This document shows positions 35,294 through 42,442 of a stretch of 42,442 nucleotides of DNA, piece by piece. The notes beneath the pieces were generated by a model. The model saw only the letters and a list, made by a program, of their open reading frames with translations, was not told where the DNA came from and searched no databases. A program made the position numbers and the translations under genes. How positions within the stretch are numbered: the stretch's first letter is position 1; every line of letters begins with the position of its first letter. Source of the DNA: Lentisphaerota bacterium (GTDB taxonomy: Bacteria; Verrucomicrobiota; Lentisphaeria; Oligosphaerales; JABHEG01); contig JABHEG010000326.1 of NCBI GenBank assembly GCA_018676675.1, positions 1 through 42,442 of the forward strand, in the 5' to 3' direction.

Positions 35294-36040
35294 ATGCGTT
35301 CGCTGTTTCTTTTGAATATCGGTAACACACACACCGTTGGCGGGTGCTGGTGCTGTGGTCGGCTTGAGATCGTCCTGCGCACGCCGACCTCCGGCGTCAT
35401 CAGTGGCGCAGCTTTGGGGGAGCTGTGCTCGCAGGTGAAGGGCGCTCCATGCCTCTGTGCATGTGTCGTACCGGAGGCCCGGGCGAGTCTGATGGGGTGC
35501 CGATGGGACGCAGAGCTCCGTTTCCTGAGCGCGGAGATCGTGGAAGAGGTGGGCTTTGCCGGTGTGGACGTCACGACCTTGGGGGCGGATCGGGTGGCGA
35601 ACGCCGTGGCGGCGGTCGCCCTGGTTGGCGCGCCGTCCATCGTGCTTGACTGCGGGACGGCCATAACGACTGAAGTCATTGACGGGCGTCGCCGGTTCTT
35701 GGGAGGCACGATCATGCCAGGGCGTCGGTTGCTGCGTGAAGCCTTACACCGACACACAGGACAGTTGCCGTTGGTGGACCTGCGGGACACACTTGTTGGA
35801 CCTGTCGGGACCAACACACGGGACGCCATTCTTGCGGGGGTGGATGGCGGGGCCGTTGGGGCTGTGAAGGCCGTCGTGCGCCGAGCCCGTGAGCACGTCG
35901 GAGACGATGACTGTCCCGTCGTCGTCGTCGGAGGCGATGCACCGTTTTTCCTGCGGCATGTCCCAGGATTGGCGGCCGGGGGGGAGGACTTCACGCTTCA
36001 GGGGCTGGCCACAACCGCCAAACGCCTGTTTGGGCGTTGA
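35294..36040 (+). CDS. coaX: Type III pantothenate kinase CoaX
   Basis: 248-residue protein matching type III pantothenate kinase, which phosphorylates pantothenate in the first step of coenzyme A synthesis in the cytoplasm, as a dimer of ASKHA-fold subunits. Seen motifs: N8-I-G-N-T (phosphate-1 region), G-A-D-R (97-100), the phosphate-2 motif D119-C-G-T-A-I-T (119-125) and G-G-T-I-M-P-G (137-143). The first motif normally reads D-x-G-N-T/S; here the Asp is Asn8, while the second Asp (119) is kept. Length is normal. GGAGGG lies 7 nt before ATG 35294. Divergent from the STN-like gene; apparently monocistronic. Confidence 0.93.
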   Translation: MRSLFLLNIGNTHTVGGCWCCGRLEIVLRTPTSGVISGAALGELCSQVKGAPCLCACVVPEARASLMGCRWDAELRFLSAEIVEEVGFAGVDVTTLGADRVANAVAAVALVGAPSIVLDCGTAITTEVIDGRRRFLGGTIMPGRRLLREALHRHTGQLPLVDLRDTLVGPVGTNTRDAILAGVDGGAVGAVKAVVRRAREHVGDDDCPVVVVGGDAPFFLRHVPGLAAGGEDFTLQGLATTAKRLFGR

Positions 36041-36085
36041 CTCGGGATTTACTGATCCGGCGACACTCAATGGTGCGTTGGGCCG

Positions 36086-36148
36086 GATCAGGCTTCCGGT
36101 GTCTGGTTTCAGGTTCGAATCCTGAGACCTGAACACTGAAACCTGACG
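36086..36148. repeat. Symmetrical heptamer-repeat element
   Basis: Right half (36121-36148): four 7-nt units on the plus strand, cctgaga, cctgaac, actgaaa, cctgacg. Left half (36086-36113): four units of the same family on the minus strand, cctgaaa, ccagaca, ccggaag, cctgatc. A 7-nt palindromic centre (ttcgaat, 36114-36120) joins them. The result is an inverted repeat able to fold into a long imperfect hairpin. It sits between converging coaX and the hydrolase gene and might act as a terminator. The motif ccggatcag also recurs at 36083-36091 and 36172-36180, and inverted at 36052-36060. This resembles short tandemly repeated elements of other bacteria. Confidence 0.75.
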
Positions 36149-36176
36149 CCCCGATGTGCAACAGTATGCGGCCGGA

Positions 36177-37097
36177 TCAGCAGTTCGCCTCGCTCGCTAG
36201 CATTGCCGCGTAGCGCGCCTTGGCTTCGTCTCCCGACAGACCCCTCAGGTGGCGATCGAAGAACGACAGGACGCGTTCTCGGACATCAATTGGGGAAGGG
36301 GTGTTTTCCCGGGCTCCCAAGTGGAATGTGTGCGCAACTCCCTCAAGGAGAATCAGCTCGTTCTCTACCCCTATCTCATCGAGCCGAGCCGCGAAGTCGA
36401 TGCTCTGCTGATAGTCGACGCAGGTGTCGCTTTTCCCGTGGAGAATCATCGTGGGGGCGGAATCAGGGCTGGCCTGAAGCTGCGGTGATGCCTGGCTCCA
36501 GAGCTCCGGGGCTTCCGTGTGAGAGACTCCGAGCATCTGTGTCGTGGCATCGTACCGGTATTCCTCCCGGGGCGTTCCGTCGTCGTCTGTGACGCGCCAG
36601 TGGAATAGGTCAGCGATGCCATAGAGGTCAGCCCCTGCCTGGAAGGACCGGTCGACGCCTGGATAGAGCGTCCCGTCCGGATCCTCCTCGCCAGAGGGCA
36701 TTGTTGTCAGGCAAGCGGCTAGATGCCCGCCTGCGGAGCCGCCGATTGCACCGATGTTGTCGGGGTCCACCCCCAACGTCTCCGCGTTGGCCCGGAGGTA
36801 CTGGGCCGCACACCTGCAGTCCTCGATATTGCGCGGCCACGATGGTGTCTCGGGGGTGGACAGGAGGTAGTCGATGCTCATGCAGACATAGCCCATGCGA
36901 GCGAGATTGGTACCGATGTTGATTTCGCGAGCTGCTCCCCGTTCCCCGGCATGCCAACCGCCCCCGTGGATGATCACGATTCCCGGGCAACCGGTGCCGG
37001 TTGGCATCTCGATCGGTCGGTATAGGTCCATGAGCTCTTGCCGATTGTCGGGCAGGTAGCGTAGGGCCGTTTCTGTCACGATTTGGTAAGGTTCCAT
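36177..37097 (-). CDS. Alpha/beta-hydrolase (esterase/lipase-like, BD-FAE type)
   Basis: 306-residue cytoplasmic alpha/beta-hydrolase of the type used on acetylated or feruloylated carbohydrate and small esters. Oxyanion motif H-G-G-G-W (44-48), nucleophile elbow G-G-S-A-G-G with Ser121 (119-124), acid Asp224 in H-G-K-S-D, and His256 in V-A-H-T-F-H complete the triad. No signal peptide. ATG 37097 has GGAGAGG about 8 nt upstream. It begins 44 nt downstream of the PLD-like gene on the same strand, so the two may be cotranscribed. The natural substrate is not evident. Confidence 0.88.
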   Translation of the reverse strand: MEPYQIVTETALRYLPDNRQELMDLYRPIEMPTGTGCPGIVIIHGGGWHAGERGAAREINIGTNLARMGYVCMSIDYLLSTPETPSWPRNIEDCRCAAQYLRANAETLGVDPDNIGAIGGSAGGHLAACLTTMPSGEEDPDGTLYPGVDRSFQAGADLYGIADLFHWRVTDDDGTPREEYRYDATTQMLGVSHTEAPELWSQASPQLQASPDSAPTMILHGKSDTCVDYQQSIDFAARLDEIGVENELILLEGVAHTFHLGARENTPSPIDVRERVLSFFDRHLRGLSGDEAKARYAAMLASEANC

Positions 37098-37141
37098 GGA
37101 TCTGGCCTCTCCAAGGGGTGTCCGTTGGTTGTGAGCGTGGA

Positions 37142-37756
37142 CTACTTTCTAGGCTTCTTTGTCCGTCTTCCGTTGACTTCTCGGAGCGTCTTCAGTGCGT
37201 CCCATTCCCGAACGAAGTCGTCCGCGATCAGACTTGAACGGATGCGCACAATGTTCTCCCAGTTGGCGCGAGCTGCAGCAATGGTGAAGTTATAGCTGCC
37301 GGTGATCACGGTTTTGCCGTCGATGACGAGGAATTTGTTGTGCATGGAGTAATACGAGGGCATGCCAATTGTGTGGACGGAGATTTGTGCCTTCCGCAGG
37401 CGGTTGACGAGGGTGGTGGCCGCCGCTTCTTCTGACTGATGGCGGTCGATCTTCACTTTGACGTCAACACCCCTCTTACGTGCCGCCACCAAGGCGTCCA
37501 CGACGTAGTTGGAGGTGAGTGAGTAAACCGCGGCCCGGATGCGCTTCCGTGCCTTGCGGATCTCGCGTAGCGTTATCTCCTCACAGTCGCCCCGGAAAAA
37601 AACGGCGACATCTGCATTGGTCGCGGAAGCGTTGGGGGCGCAACTGAGCGATACTGCGTGGACCAGTAGGAGGCCACAGAGGTAGTACCCCCGAGAGGGG
37701 GTGTTCGGGCTCCCTGTACGAAGCCAGTGAGTGATCTGGGGCATTCGGTGTTTCAT
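37142..37756 (-). CDS. Exported phospholipase D-like / Nuc-type nuclease
   Basis: 204-residue protein with a single HKD motif, H139-x-K141-x4-D146-G, and G-S-Y-N (153-156) with the downstream N-W-E-N (166-169). This is the pattern of the small Nuc-type PLD nucleases and phosphatidyl-transferase-like enzymes that act as homodimers, since one active site needs two HKD motifs. A hydrophobic stretch (about 24-38) preceding N-A-S-A predicts export, though its N-terminal tail of about 23 residues is long. ATG 37756 has AGGAG 4 nt upstream; the in-frame ATG at 37744 is an alternative. Substrate (DNA or phospholipid) cannot be told from sequence. Confidence 0.85.
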   Translation of the reverse strand: MKHRMPQITHWLRTGSPNTPSRGYYLCGLLLVHAVSLSCAPNASATNADVAVFFRGDCEEITLREIRKARKRIRAAVYSLTSNYVVDALVAARKRGVDVKVKIDRHQSEEAAATTLVNRLRKAQISVHTIGMPSYYSMHNKFLVIDGKTVITGSYNFTIAAARANWENIVRIRSSLIADDFVREWDALKTLREVNGRRTKKPRK

Positions 37757-37877
37757 CGCTCTCCTGGGTGGATGTCTTGGGTTACCGAGCGACACGGCGA
37801 CTCGACCGGTGATGCGCTACTTTGTCCGCGCGATCCGCCGGACGCAAGCGGAAGGTCCAAGGCCAACTGCCTAATCG

Positions 37878-37983
37878 CACATTTTCTGCGTGGAAGGACC
37901 GGCTCTCCGGGAGAATGTGATGTCCTCTTGTACCTGCGGTGAGTCGACATAGGTTTCAGACAGGGCACATGCGTTCCATGTGC
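37878..37983. repeat. Two inverted repeats in a divergent promoter region
   Basis: Between the PLD-like gene and the propeller gene lie two inverted repeats. cacattttc (37878-37886) pairs with gagaatgtg (37911-37919), eight of nine positions. GCACAT (37965-37970) pairs with ATGTGC (37978-37983) perfectly with a 7-nt loop. The second lies 50 nt before the propeller start. They could be operators or hairpins; nothing decides which. Confidence 0.35.
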
Positions 37984-38033
37984 GGATGATCGGCGTCAGC
38001 GACTGGGAATGCCTTTTGGAGTGGAAGAGCACC

Positions 38034-39269
38034 ATGAGTTACTCAGCAACATGGCACGGGTTCACCGAGCACCCTCTGTCGGATTCCTGCTGGTCGCTCT
38101 CGACCGGACCGGATGGCCGGGTCTATGCTGCCGCCTGCTGTGAACACGATCCCGGAAACACCGTCAAGGTCGTGCGCTACAACGATGAGGCGCGAGCGTT
38201 GGACTACCTGTTTGACCTTGACGAGATGGTCGATGACCCCCGGGACTCCGGCCGAGCGACCCAGTGCAAGATCCACTACAGCTTTGCGCCTTCGCCGCAC
38301 GACGGAATCATGTACATGGCAAGCCATCTTTCCGGGCCACCTATCGACCAGCCCTCCTACTCGCCCTGGAACTCCTGGCACGACCCCGAACGCTGCTTTC
38401 GCGGAGCCGCTTTGGTGGCTTTCGACACGCGCGGCGATGAGGTGCTGTGGTGGGACACCATGTACCCCAAGGAGGGATGTCGATGTCTTCTCCATGACGA
38501 GGAGCGTGGTCTCCTCTATTCGTTGAGCTACCCCCGCGATCATCTCTTTGTTTACGACCTGGCGTCTCGAAGCGCCCGGGATCTTGGGCGCATCGGCTCG
38601 GTCAATGGTCAAGTCCTCTTCCTGGATGGTCGCCATCGTGTGTGGACATCGACAGATGACGGCAGGCTGGCCCGGTACGATCCCGACGCCGATCGGATGG
38701 AGATTTCCCCCTACATCCTGCCCCACAACCCAATCTACCAGACAGGCTGGCACAGTGTGCTCTATGACGCCGTCGCGGCTCCGGACCAGCCCTGCATCTA
38801 TGCCGTCACTTGGATCGCGGCCCCCAGGCTCTTGCGCATTTGGCCGGGAGAGGGGAACTGGGGGCGGGTTGAGGACCTTGGAGCCGTCACCCAGGAGCGC
38901 GACATGAGTGTGCCGGTGAGCACGTTCCTTGACCACAGTGGTGGCCTTGTCTTCGGGGCAGATGGCATGCTGTACTACAGCGCTTCTCGGTGGCGCGATC
39001 CGGTGTACATGCCGGAGATCACGGATGGTGAACACCTGTCGGAAGGTGTGGTTTGGCGCCTGGATCCCGAGACGTTGGCTCGTGATGAAGTCCTTGTACT
39101 GGATCGCCCGGGGTATGCAGCCCAATACGTGTCGCGGGGTGCGATTGACCGACACGGGGACCTTTTCTTCGGGCACGTTGGGGCCAAACCGGTGGGGCTT
39201 TTCCGGGTGGCCGTGCCCGAGGACCGGAAGCGTCAGATCGCGCACGTGCCGATGCGGATGTGGGGGTGA
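38034..39269 (+). CDS. Beta-propeller-like protein 1
   Basis: 411-residue protein with repeated four-strand blades, visible as recurring patterns such as D-G-R-V-Y-A (about 29-34), G-L-L-Y-S-L (about 161-166), D-G-R-L-A-R-Y-D-P (about 207-215) and D-G-M-L-Y-Y-S (about 310-316). This is typical of WD40/SMP-30/YVTN-like propellers. No signal peptide, so probably cytoplasmic. No catalytic signature seen. ATG 38034 has GGAAG about 6 nt upstream and is preferred over the in-frame ATG at 37980. It is followed after 4 nt by a second propeller-like protein and then arfB, so the three make one operon. Confidence 0.78.
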   Translation: MSYSATWHGFTEHPLSDSCWSLSTGPDGRVYAAACCEHDPGNTVKVVRYNDEARALDYLFDLDEMVDDPRDSGRATQCKIHYSFAPSPHDGIMYMASHLSGPPIDQPSYSPWNSWHDPERCFRGAALVAFDTRGDEVLWWDTMYPKEGCRCLLHDEERGLLYSLSYPRDHLFVYDLASRSARDLGRIGSVNGQVLFLDGRHRVWTSTDDGRLARYDPDADRMEISPYILPHNPIYQTGWHSVLYDAVAAPDQPCIYAVTWIAAPRLLRIWPGEGNWGRVEDLGAVTQERDMSVPVSTFLDHSGGLVFGADGMLYYSASRWRDPVYMPEITDGEHLSEGVVWRLDPETLARDEVLVLDRPGYAAQYVSRGAIDRHGDLFFGHVGAKPVGLFRVAVPEDRKRQIAHVPMRMWG

Positions 39270-39273
39270 CGTG

Positions 39274-40410
39274 ATGAAACGCAAGAAGTTCGATCTAACA
39301 GGTCCTGCAGCAACGGCCATGCGCGATGAGATTGTGCATGGGGCTTTCCTGACTCAGGGAGCCATCGCGGCATTTCCCTTGTGTTTCCCGGGCGTGACCA
39401 CACCGATTCCGCATGAGGAAAGTCGGATAACGGCTTTGACCGTGACGTCTGACGGCGTGATCTACGGGGGAACGAGCGGGGGCCGGGCGCACTGCTTTGT
39501 CGCGATGTTCCATGGGGCCACAGGCTTTGTCTTTGACTTGGGGGGGGCAGAGGGAACGGCGTCTTGTCCGGGCATCTGCTGCACAAGACAGAAGGTGGTT
39601 GCCGCCGTACACTCGGGAGATGCGGCGTGCCTCATCCGTTTTCCTCTGCAGGGCTTGCCGTTCGATTTGCTCCAGGAGTGGGGGTTCAATCGGCCGGAGA
39701 TGGAGACTGTGCCCCTGTCGCCTGACGCAGGGAGTATCGTCTGGGACGTTGCTTCTGACCCCACGCAGCGGGATGCGGTCATCGTGGCAACCGATACAGG
39801 GCTGTGGCGGGTTGCTGACAATGAAAGTGAAGCAGAAGCGGTTGCTGTTGTCCCGGTGTCGGGGCGATTACTGAATCTGGGAACCGTCCTGCTTGGCAGA
39901 GACAGTGATGAGTCGCTCTGGATCTGTGACGTCCAGACAGGGAACGTTGCCCGCAGGGCGGTGCAGTTGCCACGAGACATCTGGGAGGGGGACGAGGTGA
40001 CCTGGTGCCGGGATCCCCTGAGTGGTGGGGTCTATGTCGTTTCCGCAACGGGTGGGCTGTACCGGTTCTGTCCTAAGACGATGGTGTTCGGCTCTTGTCT
40101 GGGACGCGTTCCGCTGTCTCCTGTGACCGCGATGGCTGCGACCACGGATGGAAGGCTTTTTGGTGCCTGTGGAGACGGGATCTCAAAGATGTTCTGTTTT
40201 GACCCGGCCAAGTGCTCTGTGGATCTCATTGGTGTGCCAGTGTCGGTTCTCGGCCGACGGCGCTATGGCTACTGCTTCGGGGCAGCTGTGTGTGGGCGCG
40301 ATGGCCATCTGGTTTTCGGGGAGAACGACAACTCCGGGCATCTCTGGGTGTACTTTCCCTCCATCACCGGAGTTGGCATGCCTTGTCCGGGCAAGGAGGT
40401 CAACGGGTGA
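39274..40410 (+). CDS. Beta-propeller-like protein 2
   Basis: 378-residue protein, also built of propeller-like blades (for example D-G-V-I-Y-G-G near 60, D-T-G-L-W-R-V-A near 170, G-G-L-Y-R-F near 262 and D-G-R-L-F-G-A near 292). It is not a close copy of protein 1. Cys-rich for a cytosolic propeller. Starts with ATG 39274, 4 nt after the previous stop, with GGGGG nearby. Its last codons contain a strong AAGGAGG and its TGA overlaps the arfB GTG (GTGA), so arfB translation is probably coupled to it. Function unknown. Confidence 0.75.
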   Translation: MKRKKFDLTGPAATAMRDEIVHGAFLTQGAIAAFPLCFPGVTTPIPHEESRITALTVTSDGVIYGGTSGGRAHCFVAMFHGATGFVFDLGGAEGTASCPGICCTRQKVVAAVHSGDAACLIRFPLQGLPFDLLQEWGFNRPEMETVPLSPDAGSIVWDVASDPTQRDAVIVATDTGLWRVADNESEAEAVAVVPVSGRLLNLGTVLLGRDSDESLWICDVQTGNVARRAVQLPRDIWEGDEVTWCRDPLSGGVYVVSATGGLYRFCPKTMVFGSCLGRVPLSPVTAMAATTDGRLFGACGDGISKMFCFDPAKCSVDLIGVPVSVLGRRRYGYCFGAAVCGRDGHLVFGENDNSGHLWVYFPSITGVGMPCPGKEVNG

Positions 40411-40826
40411 TTCGGCTTGCTCCCAACATCGAGGTGCGTGAGGATGAGCTGGCGTTCAGCTTTGTTCGGGCAAGTGGGCCGGGCGGCCAGCATGTCAACA
40501 CCACGTCGACGGCCGTCCAGCTGCGGTTCGATGTGCTCCATTCTCCCGCATTGCCTGAGAGCGTGCGCCAACGGTTGTTGCGTCTGGGCGGTGCCCGGGT
40601 TACGGATGCCGGAGAGATCATCATCGATGCTCGCCGGTACCGGAGCCAAGCCCGCAATCGGGAGGATGCTCTGGAAAGACTGCGAGGGTTGGTCCTGCAC
40701 GCGTGTCAGAGACCGAAGCCACGGCGCAAGACACGGCCGACAAGAGCTTCAAAGGAACGCCGGTTGAGCAGCAAGAAGCAGCGCGGAGAAACGAAGTCTC
40801 TGCGTCGTAAGCCGAGGGACGATTGA
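40407..40826 (+). CDS. arfB: Peptidyl-tRNA hydrolase ArfB (ribosome rescue)
   Basis: 139-residue protein matching ArfB (YaeJ, ICT1-like), which releases stalled nascent chains by hydrolysing peptidyl-tRNA on ribosomes with truncated or absent mRNA. The RF-like catalytic domain carries S-G-P-G-G-Q-H-V-N (23-31) with the invariant GGQ at 26-28. The C-terminal 40 residues are highly basic (R/K), as in ArfB, where the tail enters the empty mRNA channel. Start is GTG 40407 (GTGA overlap with the propeller gene) with the ideal AAGGAGG at 40393-40399, 7 nt upstream. A longer in-frame upstream reading is rejected. No tmRNA is seen in the window. Confidence 0.95.
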   Translation: MIRLAPNIEVREDELAFSFVRASGPGGQHVNTTSTAVQLRFDVLHSPALPESVRQRLLRLGGARVTDAGEIIIDARRYRSQARNREDALERLRGLVLHACQRPKPRRKTRPTRASKERRLSSKKQRGETKSLRRKPRDD

Positions 40827-41513
40827 CACGCGCGCGATGATGTCTGGATGCTTGACATCGGAGTCAATGGACAGGCAAAAGAACGCCCGGCTGGTGCTTT
40901 GAGGAGAAGATGGGGAGGGTTTGGAGGGTAAGCACCAGCCGGGCAAGGGGAACTGCATATTTTGTAGGTCCGGTCTACACGTTGTGTTGTTTCTGCCTTT
41001 CTGTCGTTGCCTCAGTGTCTTCCGGGCCTCCTCCGCCTATTGCGGACTGAGACTCCGTATGAGCATGTTTCTTGAGGCTGATACTTCTCTTGGAGCCCCT
41101 TTGGCCGTCGACAGGTGATGGCTGTGAGCGCCGGTGTCTATTCTGGGTTCTTCGCCTGATTGGTTGCGTAATAAGCATCGTGCGTGCCAAAGCCGAAGGG
41201 AGAGGATCCCCCTCGAAGGCGACGCGGTGTCCTTCCCGTGGCTGCACGTGACCTCAGTGTGTGGGCGGCGTGCCACGCCGTAGTCCGGTGAAGGCGGGTG
41301 CCATCCGGCGACCTCTTCCTGGGGCCATCTCCCGCTGCCTATCCTCGCGCCATTCGCCACAAGGCCCGTTTCCCGGGGACGCTGTCAGGCATCACGCCTG
41401 TAGACTCGTTGAAGTCGCGAGACGCTTTGGCTTTCGGTGAGCGTCCTTTGACCAATCAGCGGGGTTGTTGGCCTGAAGTCAACCGAACTGGGCCGGGCTC
41501 TGTTCATGACAGC
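40827..41513. other. 687-bp gene-free stretch
   Basis: No coding frame here has credible protein character. A 6-bp hairpin GATGTC/GACATC (40839-40844 with 40854-40859) closely follows arfB. The notable element is the 15-bp hairpin at 40885-40944. The remaining bases to 41513 give no recognisable RNA family, riboswitch or repeat. Confidence 0.5.
40885..40944 (-). terminator. 15-bp perfect hairpin with purine-rich loop, possible terminator
   Basis: Arms 40885-40899 and 40930-40944 are exactly complementary (GCCCGGCTGGTGCTT). The 30-nt loop is G- and A-rich on the plus strand. On the minus strand the stem is followed by GTTCTTTTG, a T-rich tail, so it may end a transcript coming from the minus-strand gene at 41514-42278, although that gene ends about 570 nt earlier. 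Confidence 0.5.
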
Positions 41514-42278
41514 TCACTCAAACGTGATGGTCTTCCTGTTCGTGCTGCCAATCGAGATGGTGCGTGTCTGTCCTGTGGGATCGGAGACCTCGATTGCTCC
41601 GTCCGTGATGCTCTCGATCGTGACGCCTTGGACCTGTGCTCCCGGGGTGCAGAAGTCCAGGACCTTCTTGTTCGTGGCGAGATCGTGGACCTCAACTTGG
41701 GCAACCGTTCTTCCGGAGAGTGTTCTCATCACGCCGCAGAGCACGATTTCGCGTTTCTGTGATGGCGTGCCGTTCGGAGGGGACGTGGTTACGGTCTCTG
41801 CCCCCGCCGTCGGTGGCTTGGTGCGGTCCGTCGCAGATGGGGGAAGTCCTGCCGGCCCCGCGTGCCCGTGAGGAGCCTCGGCCGCCTCCGCAGGTGTGTG
41901 TGGCGCTGTCTCGGGGCGATGGGGCGGTTCCTCGGTTCCCGCCGCAGGCTTGTGTGGCGCTGTCTCGGGGCGATGTGCTGGCCCCCGGAGTGAGACCTCT
42001 GACGGTTGTCCCTGCGATGAAAAGTCCGCCGGTGGCACATAGCGGAAGCATAGGGGGTTGGCTCCCTTGAGAGTGGAGTTCGGCATTCTGTCCATGAATC
42101 TAAACGCATGGCGATTCAGCAAGGGGGTTCGTCTCCGGAGGGGACGGCCGGAACTTGTCGTTCCGCCATCGTCCCCCGGGCTGAGCCACGTGAGGACGAA
42201 AGTGGCCATGATGGCGGCAGTCATCCAACAGGCTGTCTTCTCCCACTCGTTGACCAGCTGATCAAACAGTCTGTTCAT
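41514..42278 (-). CDS. GspC/PilP-like membrane-anchored protein
   Basis: 254-residue protein. The cytoplasmic head (1-15) leads to one membrane helix (about 16-32), then a long Pro-rich linker (about 85-172) that contains two H-R-P-E-T-A-P-H copies (102-109 and 120-127). The C-terminal beta domain (about 176-254) has the pattern G-V-M-R-T...A-Q-V-E-V...G-x-x-V-x-G-V-x-I-x-x-I...I-x-V...G-x-x-R-x-I-x-I-G. That order resembles the HR domain of type II secretion GspC and the pilus protein PilP, which link inner membrane to secretin. No other T2SS gene is in the window. ATG 42278 has AAAGGAG about 7 nt upstream. Family call is inference from pattern. Confidence 0.7.
   Translation of the reverse strand: MNRLFDQLVNEWEKTACWMTAAIMATFVLTWLSPGDDGGTTSSGRPLRRRTPLLNRHAFRFMDRMPNSTLKGANPLCFRYVPPADFSSQGQPSEVSLRGPAHRPETAPHKPAAGTEEPPHRPETAPHTPAEAAEAPHGHAGPAGLPPSATDRTKPPTAGAETVTTSPPNGTPSQKREIVLCGVMRTLSGRTVAQVEVHDLATNKKVLDFCTPGAQVQGVTIESITDGAIEVSDPTGQTRTISIGSTNRKTITFE
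41897..41975. repeat. 25-bp direct repeat within the Pro-rich linker gene
   Basis: A 25-bp sequence beginning tgtgtggcgctgtctc is repeated exactly at 41897-41921 and 41951-41975. The 54-bp period is in frame (18 codons) and codes the two H-R-P-E-T-A-P-H copies. It looks like a recent in-frame duplication of part of the linker. Confidence 0.85.
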
Positions 42279-42329
42279 GGCGCTTCTCCTTTGGGTTGAT
42301 TTGGTTGTGCCCAGTTGATTTTTGTCTTC

Positions 42330-42339
42330 TTGTGCACAA
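42330..42339. promoter_or_regulatory. Palindrome TTGTGCACAA upstream of the GspC-like gene
   Basis: A 10-bp perfect palindrome lies 52 nt before ATG 42278. A half-site-like GTTGTGC occurs nearer the start (about 42304-42310). On the minus strand a TTGCCG and a CATAAA about 18 nt apart lie slightly upstream, so the palindrome would fall in the leader or near the start of transcription. Operator function is only a guess. Confidence 0.3.
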
Positions 42340-42442
42340 CGCTTCTCGGTTTCGTGCTTTATGTCTTTTGCCAGGCTCTCCCGGCAAACAGACTATTCTT
42401 GTACAGACACTTCGGAAGTGGGACGTGAGGCGGCGGGAGCTG

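Noticed and set aside
36109..36125. T-arm-like sequence TCAGG-TTCGAAT-CCTGA suggesting a tRNA or tRNA remnant
   Set aside because: No anticodon arm, D-arm or acceptor stem can be fitted around it. It is explained by the symmetrical heptamer repeats.
1..42442. CRISPR array, insertion sequence, prophage or defence system
   Set aside because: No regularly spaced identical repeats with unique spacers, no transposase or integrase, and no recognisable defence gene. The ExbB/ExbD pair lacks the long-tailed ZorA and peptidoglycan-binding ZorB features of Zorya.

Overview
The window is GC-rich and gene-dense and looks like chromosome from a member of the PVC group (Planctomycetota, Lentisphaerota or Kiritimatiellota) or a related uncultured phylum. 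The best pointer is the contiguous trio DUF1549/DUF1553, DUF1501 and a PPC/TIG-domain protein (28122-33513), which is typical of Planctomycetota and their relatives. Very long exported modular proteins and DUF4159 fit the same picture. No plasmid, phage, transposase or CRISPR signal was found.

Layout. 262-5691 (+) encodes one exported 1809-residue modular beta-protein. 7933-5801 (-) is a tightly overlapped housekeeping operon, queF-prmC-mazG. 8073-9035 (+) is a Gfo/Idh/MocA oxidoreductase, followed by a gene-free stretch with two tandem 104-bp repeats. 9421-28024 (+) is the centrepiece: a co-directional block with small gaps and stop/start overlaps. It encodes a small membrane protein, three exported TPR proteins (613, 751 and 2780 residues), a PH-like cytosolic protein, an ExbB/TolQ channel protein, two ExbD/TolR proteins, a short TonB/TolA-like adaptor, a multi-pass DUF4159 protein and a three-helix membrane protein with an alpha/beta C-terminal domain. 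The DUF1549/1553, DUF1501 and PPC genes follow in the same direction up to 33513.

33785-35023 (-) holds tRNA-Gly(CCC), a YkgJ-type cysteine-cluster protein and an exported secretin-STN-like protein. coaX (+) follows at 35294, then a symmetrical heptamer-repeat element at 36086-36148. An alpha/beta-hydrolase and an exported single-HKD phospholipase D/nuclease lie on the minus strand (36177-37756). Two beta-propeller-like proteins and arfB form a plus-strand operon (38034-40826). After a 687-bp gene-free stretch with a strong 15-bp hairpin, a GspC-like membrane protein (41514-42278, -) closes the window.

How the genes may work together. I infer that the 9421-28024 block builds a proton-motive-force-driven envelope machine. 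ExbB/ExbD-type subunits would form the inner-membrane motor. The short protein with a TonB-like His-bearing helix would couple it. The two TPR-beta-TPR proteins, which share a recognisable beta module, would form the periplasmic or surface part. The exported DUF1549/DUF1501/PPC proteins may be its clients or partners. This is inference from gene order and motifs; no named system with this composition is known to me.
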